A DNA stretch of 37,815 bases from Magnetovibrio sp. (lineage in GTDB: Bacteria > Pseudomonadota > Alphaproteobacteria > Rhodospirillales > Magnetovibrionaceae), in contig JAPHSY010000027.1 of the NCBI GenBank assembly GCA_026196495.1, forward strand, positions 1 to 37,815, read 5' to 3'. The position numbers were made by a program, and so were the translations under genes. This document shows, piece by piece, positions 26,482-35,182 of this stretch. The number at the start of each line of letters is the position of its first letter. Within the stretch, counting starts at the first letter, position 1. The notes beneath the pieces were generated by a model, which was not told the origin of the DNA, made no database searches, and was given only the letters and a program-made list of their open reading frames with translations.

Positions 26482-26719
26482 TTTGTGTATACCAAACTGA
26501 AAAACTGGAATGGAGAGGACACCAACAGCCAGGATAGTGACAGTATTGGTTGGTAACGCAAATTTGTAATAACTCCTACTTAACGTTTCGCACTCTATAT
26601 TCTTCTTGTGCCCCACCCACCCACTCGGGTATACCGACTGTGGGCCACGACCTCCCAACGGGTCGCGACCCTTCTGCCGTAAGGCGAAGGGCTTAAAATT
26701 TGAGACGGATAATATGTTT
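26482..26719. other. Gene-free spacer before the serC leader
   Basis: About 240 bases containing a short G+C-rich stretch with the inverted pair CGGGTCGCGACCC-like near 26657-26671. No coding sequence or known RNA is evident. Confidence 0.4.
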
Positions 26720-26810
26720 GCCACCACGGGGGTAATCCCAGTTTTGGCGCCGATTTCCCCTTATTTTTGAGATATCTCCCTTCGTCAGAGCCTTGAGAAG
26801 GGATTTTTTT
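26720..26810 (+). promoter_or_regulatory. Candidate serC leader RNA hiding the serC ribosome binding site
   Basis: Two stem-loops precede serC. The first has GCCA (26720-26723) pairing with TGGC (26745-26748) around an inner GGG/CCC stem. The second pairs TCCCTTC (26777-26783) with GAAGGGA (26797-26803), 7 perfect pairs around a 13-base loop. The 3' arm of the second stem contains AAGGGA, the only plausible ribosome binding site, 7 bases from the ATG. A run of seven T follows, so it could also stop transcription. The described alphaproteobacterial SerC leader has its last stem over the serC ribosome binding site, as here. I identify it by position and structure only. Confidence 0.6.
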
Positions 26811-27962
26811 ATGACCAACACCAAACCGAGCATCCGCCCGGCTAACCCCAATTTTTCATCCGGCCCTTGCGCCAAACGTCCCGGTTGGACCGTGGACGCT
26901 TTGTCTGGCGCATTGACGGGTCGTTCTCACCGTTCCGGTCCGGGCAAGAAGAAGCTCGCCGAAGCCATTGATCGCACCCGTGCGATTTTGGGCGTTCCGG
27001 ACGATTACAAAATCGGTATTGTTCCGGCATCCGACACGGGTGCTGTGGAAATGGCCATGTGGTCCGTCTTGGGCGCACGCGGTGTTGAACTGCTGGTTTG
27101 GGAAAGCTTTGGCGCAGGTTGGGCAACCGACGTGACCAAGCAATTGAAACTGGATGACGTTAAAGTTACCGAAGCTGAATACGGTGAAATCCCCGATCTG
27201 GGGGCAGTTGATTTTTCCCGTGATGTGATCTTCACCTGGAACGGAACGACTTCTGGTGTGAAAACGCCCAACGGCGACTGGATCCCCGATGACCGTGAAG
27301 GTCTAACCATTGCTGACAGCACATCCGCTGCGTTCGCGATGGATTTACCGTGGAACAAGCTTGATATCGTCACGTACTCTTGGCAAAAAGTTATGGGTGG
27401 CGAAGCTGCTCACGGCATGCTGATCTTGAGCCCGCGCGCTGTTGAACGCCTGGAAAGGTACACGCCGTCTTGGCCGATGCCGAAGATTTTCCGTATGACC
27501 AAAGCTGGCAAGCTGAACGAAGGCATTTTCCGTGGTGAAACCATCAACACGCCGTCCATGATTGCTGTTGAAGATGCCATTGATGGCCTGAAGTGGGCTG
27601 AAGAAGTCGGCGGTCTGCAAGGCATGATCAAACGTTCCAATGACAACTTGGCCGCGATCGAAGCTTGGGTTGAAAAATCCGACTGGGCTGGTTTCTTGGC
27701 TGAAGACAAAAACATCCGCTCCAACACCTCTGTTTGCTTGAAGGTTAAAGACCCGGCGTTCACCGCCAAGGATCCGAAGACCCAAGCCACCGCGTTGAAG
27801 TTGATGACGACGCTGCTGAACGACGAAGGCGTGGCCTATGACATCGGTGGTTACCGCGATGCTCCGGCGGGCTTGCGTATTTGGGCAGGTGCAACGGTAG
27901 AGACGTCTGATCTCGAAGCGTTGTTGCCATGGCTTGATTGGGCGTATGGCCAAGTCAAATAA
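26811..27962 (+). CDS. serC: Phosphoserine aminotransferase
   Basis: 383 residues from the ATG at 26811, the start set by AAGGGA 7 bases upstream. It transfers an amino group from glutamate to 3-phosphohydroxypyruvate in serine synthesis. It begins [20 protein letters not shown], with the [10 protein letters not shown] opening of the alphaproteobacterial and methanosarcinal PSAT subgroup. The PLP lysine is K193 in [14 protein letters not shown]; the phosphate-binding GTTSGV is also present. It is followed 47 bases later by serA, so the two form the first steps of serine synthesis in one operon, with a leader that may control initiation. Confidence 0.95.
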   Translation: MTNTKPSIRPANPNFSSGPCAKRPGWTVDALSGALTGRSHRSGPGKKKLAEAIDRTRAILGVPDDYKIGIVPASDTGAVEMAMWSVLGARGVELLVWESFGAGWATDVTKQLKLDDVKVTEAEYGEIPDLGAVDFSRDVIFTWNGTTSGVKTPNGDWIPDDREGLTIADSTSAAFAMDLPWNKLDIVTYSWQKVMGGEAAHGMLILSPRAVERLERYTPSWPMPKIFRMTKAGKLNEGIFRGETINTPSMIAVEDAIDGLKWAEEVGGLQGMIKRSNDNLAAIEAWVEKSDWAGFLAEDKNIRSNTSVCLKVKDPAFTAKDPKTQATALKLMTTLLNDEGVAYDIGGYRDAPAGLRIWAGATVETSDLEALLPWLDWAYGQVK

Positions 27963-28009
27963 GCTGTCTTTGTTTTCTTGAGAATCAATTTACGAAAGGA
28001 ACTGACCCC

Positions 28010-29587
28010 ATGGTTAAAGTTCTGATTTCCGACAAAATGAGCCCGCGTGCAGAAGAAATCTTCAAAGAGCGTGGCGTTGAAGTTGACTACAAACCGGGCA
28101 TGACGCCTGATGAGCTGAAAGCCTGTATCGGTGAATATGATGGCTTGGCCATTCGTTCTGCCACCAAAGCTACGGCTGAAATTATCGAAGCGGCGACCAA
28201 TCTCAAAGTTATTGGTCGTGCCGGTATCGGTACCGACAACATCGACAAGCCTGCGGCTACCGCTAAAGGCGTCGTTGTGATGAATACGCCTTTTGGCAAC
28301 GCCATCACCACCGCTGAACATGCCATCACTTTGATGATGGCAACGGCGCGCCAAATCCCGGCTGCTAACGCTTCCACGCACGCCAGCAAGTGGGAAAAGT
28401 CCCGTTTCATGGGCGTTGAAGTTATGGGCAAAACTTTGGGCCTCATCGGTGCGGGTAATATCGGTTCCGGTGTTGCAGAACGTGCCATCGGTTTGAAGAT
28501 GAAAGTGGTTGCGTACGATCCGTACCTGTCACCAGAACGTGCCAAAGACATCGGTGTTGAAAAGGTTGATCTGGACGAGCTGTTTGCCCGTGCCGATTTC
28601 ATCTCACTTCACACCCCGATGACCGACAGCACCCGCGGCATTGTCAACAAAGACGCATTTGCGAAAATGAAAGACGGTGTGCGCATCGTTAACTGTGCAC
28701 GAGGTGGCTTGGTTGTTGAAGCCGACTTGTTGGAAGCTTTGGAAAGCGGCAAGTGTGCTGGTGCGGCTTTGGATGTGTTCGAAGTAGAACCCGCAATAGA
28801 CAATCCGCTGTTCGGTCGCGAAGATGTGATCTGTACGCCGCACTTGGGTGCATCCACGTCAGAAGCTCAAGTCAACGTGGCTGTACAAATTGCGGAGCAG
28901 ATTTCCGATTATTTGCTCACAGGCGCTGTCACCAATGCTTTGAACATGCCGTCTGTGTCTGCCGAAGATGCGCCTAAGTTGGCACCGTACTTGAAGCTGG
29001 CTGAACAGCTGGGCAGCTTTGCCGGTCAAGTGACCATGACGGGTATCGAAAAAGTCGAAATCGAATATGAAGGCCATGCAGCAGAGCTTAACACCAAACC
29101 AATCACCGCTGTGGTGTTGCAAGGTTTGTTGAGTCCGATGCTTGATGGTGTGAACATGGTTTCGGCACCGGTGATCGCGAAAGAACGCGACATCGATATC
29201 ACCGAAGTCTTGCACGAACGTCCGACAGAATACCAAACGCTGATCTCTGTCACCATCACCACCGAAGCGCAAACACGCACCGTCAAAGGTACGCTGTTTG
29301 CGGGTAAAGAACCGCGCTTCGTCGACATCAAGGGCATCTCCATGGATGCCAAGATGGGTGAACACATGCTGTTTCTCACCAATGAAGACAAACCGGGGTT
29401 CATTGGGGGGCTGGGTACCGTTTTGGGTGATGCAGGTATTAATGTTGCAACGTTCAACTTGGGTCGCTCTGACGAAGGTGGCGAAGCCTTGGCTTTGGTC
29501 GAAGTTGACCAAGCCGTTGATGAAAACGTTTTGGACGCACTGCGCGACTTGCCACAAGTGGTTCGTGCCCAGGCTTTGCAATTCTAG
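28010..29587 (+). CDS. serA: D-3-phosphoglycerate dehydrogenase (long form with ACT domain)
   Basis: 525 residues from the ATG at 28010, preceded by GAAAGGA. It oxidises 3-phosphoglycerate with NAD to start serine synthesis. The substrate-binding domain comes first (MVKVLISDKMSPRAEEIFKE). The NAD-binding fold follows, with GLIGAGNIGSGVAERA (145-160) and NCARGGLVVEADLLEAL; the catalytic histidine is in CTPHLGASTSEAQ. Next come the intervening allosteric-substrate domain (about 315-450) and a C-terminal ACT domain (LFLTNEDKPGFIGGLGTVLG, AGINVATFNLGR) that normally senses serine. Domain content and length match the type-1 long SerA. The operon ends with a strong terminator. Confidence 0.96.
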   Translation: MVKVLISDKMSPRAEEIFKERGVEVDYKPGMTPDELKACIGEYDGLAIRSATKATAEIIEAATNLKVIGRAGIGTDNIDKPAATAKGVVVMNTPFGNAITTAEHAITLMMATARQIPAANASTHASKWEKSRFMGVEVMGKTLGLIGAGNIGSGVAERAIGLKMKVVAYDPYLSPERAKDIGVEKVDLDELFARADFISLHTPMTDSTRGIVNKDAFAKMKDGVRIVNCARGGLVVEADLLEALESGKCAGAALDVFEVEPAIDNPLFGREDVICTPHLGASTSEAQVNVAVQIAEQISDYLLTGAVTNALNMPSVSAEDAPKLAPYLKLAEQLGSFAGQVTMTGIEKVEIEYEGHAAELNTKPITAVVLQGLLSPMLDGVNMVSAPVIAKERDIDITEVLHERPTEYQTLISVTITTEAQTRTVKGTLFAGKEPRFVDIKGISMDAKMGEHMLFLTNEDKPGFIGGLGTVLGDAGINVATFNLGRSDEGGEALALVEVDQAVDENVLDALRDLPQVVRAQALQF

Positions 29588-29609
29588 GCAACCTTTAACG
29601 CAATTGATG

Positions 29610-29636
29610 AAAAGGGCCTCCTTCGGGAGGCCCTTT
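29610..29636 (+). terminator. Rho-independent terminator of serC-serA
   Basis: AAAGGGCCTCC pairs with GGAGGCCCTTT around a TTCG tetraloop and is followed by a T-rich tract, 23 bases past the serA stop codon. Confidence 0.93.
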
Positions 29637-29739
29637 TTGTTTTGGTTCTTACGTATGTATCCGTAAGAAGGGATATACTATACTAGAGTGCTTGGTTATA
29701 ATTTAACCAAATGTAATAATACGTTATTTTGTGGCGTAA

Positions 29740-30957
29740 ATGCCTTTGCCCCCAAAAGGTTATGTCGTGGATCAAGTGACCTCCCACACAGATGACAGAT
29801 ATAAAGTCCTATTTGAACATTCCGCCGATGCTCTGTTGATCATTGATGGAGATCGGTTTGTGGACTGTAATGCTGCGACGCTTGCGATGTTGGGCTATAA
29901 GAGTCGTGAAGAGTTGTTTGCGACGCACCCATCCCAGCTCTCCCCAGAATTCCAGCCAGATGGCAAATCGTCTTTTGAAAAAGCCAATGAGATGATCGCG
30001 AAGGCTTTAGAAGAGGGGAGCAATCGTTTTCACTGGGTCCATACCCGTGCCAATGGGGAAGACTTTCCGGTCGAAGTCTTATTAACGGCAGTGCCTTATG
30101 AAGGCCGGACACTTATTCATGTGGTTTGGCGCGATATTACACGACGAATGGCGAATGAAGAAGAGCTCCGCCGTCATCGTGACCATCTACAACAGTTGGT
30201 GGATGAGAAAACTTCTGAGCTTCGTGGTGCGCGGGATAAGGCTGAGGCTATGGCTGAAACCAAAACCCAATTTTTCCGTAATATGAGCCATGAATTGCGG
30301 ACCCCTTTGAACGCCATCATTGGATTTTCCAGTACCATTCAAGAGCGTGTTTTTGGGGCTTTGGGAAATGACAAATATGCGAGCTATATCGACGATATCG
30401 CTGCATCGGGTCAGCATCTGTTGGCGTTGATCAACGACATTTTGGATTTTTCAGCGGTGGAGGCCGATAAGCTAGAGCTGTTTGAAGAAAAAATTAGCGT
30501 TGATGAGCTGATTAAGTCATGTCAGCGCATGGCTAAGCCATTGGCCTCAAAGCGTAAAATTCAATTAAACACAACGGTCTCATGCGAATTGCCGCGCATC
30601 CGAGCAGATGAACTACGCATGAAGCAGATTATGATCAATTTGCTCACCAATGCCATCAAATTTACCGATTCTGGTGGACAAGTTAATTTGACCGTGACGT
30701 GTACACCAACCAAAGGCCATGTTTTTAGCATTTCTGATACCGGCGTTGGTATGACCGAAGCTGAAATTGCCAAATCGATGGAACAATTTGGTCAGGTGGA
30801 CCGTGCCACCAATAAAGAAATGCAAGGTACCGGGCTTGGCCTGCCTTTAACCCAAGGTTTAGTACAGATGCATGGTGGCTCAATGGAAATAACCAGCGAA
30901 AAAGGTGTCGGAACCACCGTTAAGGTCAGACTCCCTGCTGAACGTATCGTAAGTTAG
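29740..30957 (+). CDS. Cytoplasmic PAS histidine kinase
   Basis: 405 residues, no membrane segment. Order: PAS (about 18-135, YKVLFEHSADALLIIDGDRF and EDFPVEVLLTAVPYEG), a short coiled coil (LRRHRDHLQQLVDEKTSELR), HisKA with the phospho-histidine in MSHELRTPLNAIIGFS (about 188), and HATPase with NLLTNAIKFT, SDTGVGMTEAEI and GTGLGLPLTQGL (to about 400). No receiver is attached and no response regulator is adjacent, so it is an orphan kinase. Start is uncertain: the ATG at 29740 lacks a ribosome binding site, while a GTG at 29767 has AAAGG about 8 bases before it. It follows the serA terminator and precedes the aor operon; a link to control of that operon is possible but only positional. Confidence 0.87.
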   Translation: MPLPPKGYVVDQVTSHTDDRYKVLFEHSADALLIIDGDRFVDCNAATLAMLGYKSREELFATHPSQLSPEFQPDGKSSFEKANEMIAKALEEGSNRFHWVHTRANGEDFPVEVLLTAVPYEGRTLIHVVWRDITRRMANEEELRRHRDHLQQLVDEKTSELRGARDKAEAMAETKTQFFRNMSHELRTPLNAIIGFSSTIQERVFGALGNDKYASYIDDIAASGQHLLALINDILDFSAVEADKLELFEEKISVDELIKSCQRMAKPLASKRKIQLNTTVSCELPRIRADELRMKQIMINLLTNAIKFTDSGGQVNLTVTCTPTKGHVFSISDTGVGMTEAEIAKSMEQFGQVDRATNKEMQGTGLGLPLTQGLVQMHGGSMEITSEKGVGTTVKVRLPAERIVS

Positions 30958-31041
30958 GTTTTTCTAATTTTGCGCTGCAATATATTGAGATTTATAACTT
31001 TTTCAGTTGCTAGCACAAAAAGACACTTGCCCGATAGCCGC

Positions 31042-31188
31042 GTTGGGAGTTCAATATTGGCCAAGCTCTACGAATTTATGAGATGAGCGATTGCGGGAGG
31101 TATTGGACACTGGAACTGAGACCGGTCCCAACACCATAAATTGAAACCATAACCTTGCCCAATGGTCTTGGGGTGAGGCGGTGTTTTT
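31042..31188 (+). promoter_or_regulatory. Structured leader of the aor operon (possible Mo/W-cofactor RNA element)
   Basis: Nested complementary segments: GTTGGGA (31042-31048) with TCCCAAC (31126-31132), next to GTTC (31049-31052) with GAAC (31113-31116), enclosing GCTC (31065-31068) with GAGC (31085-31088). Downstream, CCTTGCCC (31153-31160) can pair with GGGTGAGG (31171-31178, two G-U pairs) before a T5 run at 31184-31188, which resembles an expression platform. It lies 48 bases before the first aor gene. Identity with the known molybdenum-cofactor RNA motif was not established. It could be chance pairing. Confidence 0.4.
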
Positions 31189-31235
31189 GTTATTCCGCGG
31201 TCAAAATCGAAACAGTCTGACTAAGGGAGGTGTTC

Positions 31236-31715
31236 ATGGAAAAAGCTCTGGTTCTCGACGCCGGTAAGTGTACCGGGTGTGAGCAATGTGAAGTTGCTTG
31301 CTCGATGATAAACGAGGGTGCGTCCAACCCTGCGAAATCTCGGATCAAGGTTTTTAATTTCCACGATGAAGGGCGCTTTGTGCCCTACACCTGTACCCAA
31401 TGTGATGATGCTTGGTGCATGCAGGCATGTCCCGTTGACGCCATTTCGGTGTCCAGTGATACGGGTGCAAAGATGGTATCTGATGCATTGTGCGTGGGGT
31501 GTAAGGTCTGCACCATTGCTTGCCCATTTGGCACGGTGAACTACAACCCAGCCAGCGGCAAAGTCATCAAATGTGATTTGTGTGGCGGCGATCCGGCATG
31601 TGCGAAGGCATGTCCGACGGGTGCCATCACTTATACCGATGCAGGGGCTACGGGCCTTGCGAAAATGGAAGCCTGGGCTGCGAAAACCGACGCAGGCCAA
31701 CAGGCCAACGCTTAA
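31236..31715 (+). CDS. aorA: Four-cluster [4Fe-4S] protein of the aldehyde oxidoreductase (AorA-like)
   Basis: 159 residues from the ATG at 31236, with GGGAGG 5 bases upstream; a GTG two codons earlier overlaps that site. Sixteen cysteines form four ferredoxin-type motifs: CTGCEQCEVAC, CTQCDDAWCMQACP, CVGCKVCTIACP and CDLCGGDPACAKACP. This is the layout of DmsB/HycB-type electron-transfer subunits with four [4Fe-4S] clusters. There is no signal peptide, so it is cytoplasmic. It starts an operon with the tungsten/molybdenum subunit 15 bases downstream and an FAD/NAD oxidoreductase, the order known from the Aromatoleum aldehyde oxidoreductase, where the Fe-S protein wires the cofactor subunit to the flavin subunit. 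Confidence 0.88.
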   Translation: MEKALVLDAGKCTGCEQCEVACSMINEGASNPAKSRIKVFNFHDEGRFVPYTCTQCDDAWCMQACPVDAISVSSDTGAKMVSDALCVGCKVCTIACPFGTVNYNPASGKVIKCDLCGGDPACAKACPTGAITYTDAGATGLAKMEAWAAKTDAGQQANA

Positions 31716-31730
31716 GAGGGAGGATACGAT

Positions 31731-33578
31731 ATGTCATGGGCTAAACGAATCCTCCGCGTGAACTTATCTGAGGGCACGTGTCAGGAAGAACCGCTCAACA
31801 TGGATTGGGCAAACCAATATCTGGGTCAACGTGGTTTGGCGACCAAGTATCTGGCCAGTGAAATTGATCCCAAGGTCGATCCGTTGTCACCAGATAACAA
31901 GCTGATTATTGCCACTGGCCCCTTGACCGGCACGGCGGCGTCCACAGGTGGGCGTTGGTCGGTGATCACCAAGGGTGCTCTTACGGGGGCTATAGCGTGC
32001 TCCAATTCCGGCGGATTCTTCGGTGCTGAGCTGAAGTTTGCAGGCTGGGATATGGTCATCTTTGAAGGTAAGGCACCAAACCCGGTTTATCTGTTGATCC
32101 AAGATGATGTTGCCAAGTTGGTGGATGCATCTGATTACTGGGGTCGTACGGTCTGGGAAACGGAAAAAGGCCTGAAGGCTGAATACCAAGACCCACAAAT
32201 GCGTGTTGCATCGATTGGTCAGTCGGGTGAAAACGGCGTTAAGTTTGCCTGTGTGGTGAACGATCTTCACCGTGCCGCTGGACGTTCAGGTGTTGGTACT
32301 GTGATGGGGTCGAAAAACCTCAAAGCTGTGGCTGTTCGCGGCACTAAGGGTGTTAAAGTTGACAATCCCGAAGCCTTTTTGGCGGCGGCGGCAGATGGCA
32401 AAGCCGTATTGGCCGAAAATGCTGTGACGGGTGAAGGTTTGCCCGCATTGGGCACCCAAGTATTGATGAACGTCATCAATGAAACAGGTGCGTTGCCGAC
32501 ACACAATCACAAAGACGTTCAATTCGATGGTGCTTCCGATATTTCTGGTGAAGCAATGACAGTGCCGCGCCGTTCTGATGGCAAACCAAACCTGACCCGC
32601 AATGGGGCTTGCTTTGGGTGTACCATTGGCTGTGGTCGGATTTCGACCATTGATCCTGAACACTATACCGTGAAAGATCGTGAACAATATCAGAAAGCAT
32701 CTGGTGGTTTGGAGTACGAAGCTGCTTGGGCTTTGGGTGCTGCTACGGGTGTGAGCGATCTAGATGCGCTGACGTTTGCCAACTTCATCTGTAACGAACA
32801 AGGCTTTGATCCAATTTCGTTCGGTACCACCGTCGGTGCAGCGATGGAACTGTTTGAAATGGGGGTTCTCACCACCAAAGAAACGGATGGAATTGATCTC
32901 ACTTGGGGCAATGCAGAGGCATTGACCACATTAGCTGAGCTAACGGGTCGTGGCGAAGGTTTCGGTGCGGAAATTGGTCTGGGGTCTAAATTGTTGACCG
33001 AAAAATACGGTCATCCAGATTTGTCCATGTCGGTTAAAGGTCAAGAATTCCCGGCGTACGATTCTCGCGGTATTCAGGGTATGGGCTTGACCTATGCCAC
33101 GTCCAACCGCGGGGCCTGTCACTTGCGATCTTATACGGTGGCATCTGAAATTCTGGGTATCCCGGAAAAGACCGATCCGTTGTCATCAGATGGTAAGGCG
33201 GGCTTGGTTATTGCCTTCCAAGACGCTACGGGGGCGGTCGACAGCGCAGGCATTTGCGTGTTCACCACCTTTGCTTGGTCCATGGATAACATTGCACCAC
33301 AAATTGATGCAGCGTGTGAAGGTGATTGGACTGTGGAGCGATTGTTGGAAGTGGGTGAGCGAATATGGAACTTGGAACGCAAGTTCAATATTGATGCTGG
33401 CTTCACGGGCAAGGATGACACTCTGCCCAAACGGTTGTTGAAAGAAGCGGCCAAAACCGGACCTGCTGAAGGCAAAGTCAATGAGCTGGGCAAAATGTTG
33501 CCGGAGTATTATTCACTTCGCGGCTGGACCGATGATGGTGTGCCCACCAATGAAACTTTAGACCGCCTTGTTCTCTAG
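31731..33578 (+). CDS. aorB: Aldehyde:ferredoxin oxidoreductase family tungsten/molybdenum subunit (AorB-like)
   Basis: 615 residues, a normal AOR-family length, starting with GGGAGG eight bases before the ATG. AOR enzymes oxidise aldehydes to acids with a bis-pterin tungsten or molybdenum cofactor. Family features: the N-terminal LRVNLSEGTCQEEPL, IATGPLTGT and GRWSVITKGALTG (pterin-binding domain), the [4Fe-4S] ligands C294, C297 and C301 in CFGCTIGCGR, and the fourth ligand C509 in DSAGICVF. The likely catalytic acid is in GGLEYEAAWALG (E328 or E330), and the histidine in RGACHLRSY (H464) corresponds to the catalytic H448 of the Pyrococcus enzyme. Metal and substrate cannot be read from sequence. 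Operon context matches the NAD-reducing AorABC complex, so aldehyde oxidation (aromatic or aliphatic) coupled to NAD is likely. Confidence 0.92.
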   Translation: MSWAKRILRVNLSEGTCQEEPLNMDWANQYLGQRGLATKYLASEIDPKVDPLSPDNKLIIATGPLTGTAASTGGRWSVITKGALTGAIACSNSGGFFGAELKFAGWDMVIFEGKAPNPVYLLIQDDVAKLVDASDYWGRTVWETEKGLKAEYQDPQMRVASIGQSGENGVKFACVVNDLHRAAGRSGVGTVMGSKNLKAVAVRGTKGVKVDNPEAFLAAAADGKAVLAENAVTGEGLPALGTQVLMNVINETGALPTHNHKDVQFDGASDISGEAMTVPRRSDGKPNLTRNGACFGCTIGCGRISTIDPEHYTVKDREQYQKASGGLEYEAAWALGAATGVSDLDALTFANFICNEQGFDPISFGTTVGAAMELFEMGVLTTKETDGIDLTWGNAEALTTLAELTGRGEGFGAEIGLGSKLLTEKYGHPDLSMSVKGQEFPAYDSRGIQGMGLTYATSNRGACHLRSYTVASEILGIPEKTDPLSSDGKAGLVIAFQDATGAVDSAGICVFTTFAWSMDNIAPQIDAACEGDWTVERLLEVGERIWNLERKFNIDAGFTGKDDTLPKRLLKEAAKTGPAEGKVNELGKMLPEYYSLRGWTDDGVPTNETLDRLVL

Positions 33579-33601
33579 GCTGGTTTGAGTTCGTTATTGC
33601 G

Positions 33602-33636
33602 GCCCCGCCCGTCTGCAAAAAAAGGGCGGGCGGGGC
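33602..33636 (+). terminator. Intra-operon GC hairpin between aorB and aorC
   Basis: GCCCCGCCCG (33602-33611) pairs perfectly with CGGGCGGGGC (33627-33636), and T-rich sequence follows. Located 24 bases past the aorB stop, it is probably a partial terminator or mRNA-stabilising stem that lowers expression of the downstream genes. It lacks a long T run, so read-through is expected. Confidence 0.6.
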
Positions 33637-33670
33637 TTTGCGTTTTGCCGTTCTCTTTGGGAGACAAAGC

Positions 33671-34900
33671 ATGAAACATGTAATTTTGGGCGCAGGTCCG
33701 GCAGGTGTGATCGCCGCGGAAAATCTGCGCAAAGCAGATCCATCTGCAAATGTGGTTTTGGTGGGGGGGGAGGATAAGCCCCCATATTCGCGCATGGCCA
33801 TTCCTTATGTCCTTACGGGAAAGATTGAGGAACAGGGCACCTATTTGCGCAAGACCGATGGTCACTATGATGACCTGGGTATTCAATATATTCAGGGACG
33901 TGCTGCAAAGGTTAGTCCCGATAGTGGCAAGGTGACGTTGGAAGACGGCCAAGCGTTGGATTACGATAGGCTGCTTATTGCCACTGGGGCCACGCCCATT
34001 ACTCCACCTGTCCCAGGTTTGGACTTAGAAGGCGTACATCACTGCTGGACTTTGGATGATGCCGAATACATCGCGGCGCGTGCCCAAAAAGGGTCCAACG
34101 TTGTGTTGATGGGCGCGGGTTTCATCGGTTGCATCATTTTGGAAAGCTTGGTGGAACGTGGTGTGAATTTGACTGTGGTTGAAGCTGAAGATCGCATGAT
34201 CTCCAAAATGATGGATACCACAGGTGGCGAGATGCTGAAAACTTGGGTGGAAAAACAAGGCGTGAAATTGCTGACATCCACCAAAGTCACCTCAGTTGCT
34301 AAAGATTCTGATGCATTGAAGGTGTCTACTGACAAAGCCGGAGACTTGCCTGCCGATTTGGTGGTGGTGTCGGTTGGTGTACGTTCAAATATCGATTTTC
34401 TCGAAGGCTCTGGTGTGCAAACCGGCACGGGTGTGATGGTCAATGACCGATTGGAAACATCTGTCAAAGGTGTCTATGCCGCTGGAGATGTGGCGGAAGG
34501 CCCCGATTTTGGAGGAGGCTTCCAAGTCCATGCGGTGCAGCCAACCTCTGCCGAACACGGCCGCATTGCGGCTTTGAACATGAACGGTGCCGACGTGAAA
34601 TATCGTGGCAGCTTGATCATGAACGTGCTTGATACACTGGGGCTAATCTCGGCGTCGTTTGGACACTGGATGGGCGAAGATGATATGGCTGTGAAGATGG
34701 ATCACGATCATCACAGCTATACCAAGTTGGCGTTCCATGGCGACCACATTGTTGGCGCGTTGAGCTTGGGCCGGACAGACCAAATTGGTGTGTTGCGCGG
34801 GCTTATTCAAAGTCGGGTGAAATTGGGGCCTTGGAAAGATAAACTGAAAAAAGATCCAAGCCGCATTGCCGAAGCGTATGTGGCCTGTACTCAAAAATAG
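33671..34900 (+). CDS. aorC: FAD/NAD-dependent oxidoreductase subunit (AorC-like)
   Basis: 409 residues from the ATG at 33671, with GGGAG a few bases upstream; a frame extends 11 codons earlier but lies across the hairpin. The N-terminal FAD-binding motif is VILGAGPAGVIAAENL, followed by the second Rossmann site VVLMGAGFIGCIILESLVE (about 148-166) for NAD(P)H, and GVYAAGDVAEG, the third FAD contact. This is the two-dinucleotide-binding-domain flavoprotein fold of rubredoxin and ferredoxin reductases. In the AorABC arrangement it passes electrons from the Fe-S subunit to NAD+, which lets aldehyde oxidation run without ferredoxin. It sits in the same operon and orientation, followed by a MoaD-like gene 27 bases later. 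Confidence 0.88.
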   Translation: MKHVILGAGPAGVIAAENLRKADPSANVVLVGGEDKPPYSRMAIPYVLTGKIEEQGTYLRKTDGHYDDLGIQYIQGRAAKVSPDSGKVTLEDGQALDYDRLLIATGATPITPPVPGLDLEGVHHCWTLDDAEYIAARAQKGSNVVLMGAGFIGCIILESLVERGVNLTVVEAEDRMISKMMDTTGGEMLKTWVEKQGVKLLTSTKVTSVAKDSDALKVSTDKAGDLPADLVVVSVGVRSNIDFLEGSGVQTGTGVMVNDRLETSVKGVYAAGDVAEGPDFGGGFQVHAVQPTSAEHGRIAALNMNGADVKYRGSLIMNVLDTLGLISASFGHWMGEDDMAVKMDHDHHSYTKLAFHGDHIVGALSLGRTDQIGVLRGLIQSRVKLGPWKDKLKKDPSRIAEAYVACTQK

Positions 34901-34927
34901 TACGCAGAAATAGAACGGGACACCGCC

Positions 34928-35179
34928 TTGCTGATCACCATTAAGTTGTTTGCGTCGCTGGATAAGTATCTGCCAGATGGGGCCGTCAAGAATCAAGTGC
35001 CTATGACAGTTGAAGAGGGGGTAACGGTCCTGGATGTCATTAAGTCTTTGAAGTTGCCCCAAGAACATTGTCACTTGGTGTTGATTGATGGTGTTTATGT
35101 CGCGCCGACGGAACGTGAAACCCGTATCATGGCGGAAGGTGAAGCCCTAGCCATCTGGCCTCCGGTTGCTGGTGGGTAG
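34928..35179 (+). CDS. MoaD/ThiS-like sulfur carrier
   Basis: 83 residues, apparently from TTG at 34928 (MLITIKLFASLDKYLPDGA). The beta-grasp fold pattern and the terminal GG in PPVAGG are those of MoaD, which carries sulfur as a thiocarboxylate to build the dithiolene of molybdopterin. AOR operons often include a dedicated MoaD-like protein, perhaps for making the tungsten or molybdenum bis-pterin cofactor of AorB. The start codon is unusual and its ribosome binding site (GGGA) is weak, so low expression or coupling to aorC is expected. It ends 3 bases before the HTH gene. Confidence 0.85.
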   Translation: MLITIKLFASLDKYLPDGAVKNQVPMTVEEGVTVLDVIKSLKLPQEHCHLVLIDGVYVAPTERETRIMAEGEALAIWPPVAGG

Positions 35180-35182
35180 TTG

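Noticed and set aside
30958-31236. Possible sigma-54 promoter before the aor operon
   Set aside because: No TGGC-N9-TTGC pair with correct spacing was found.
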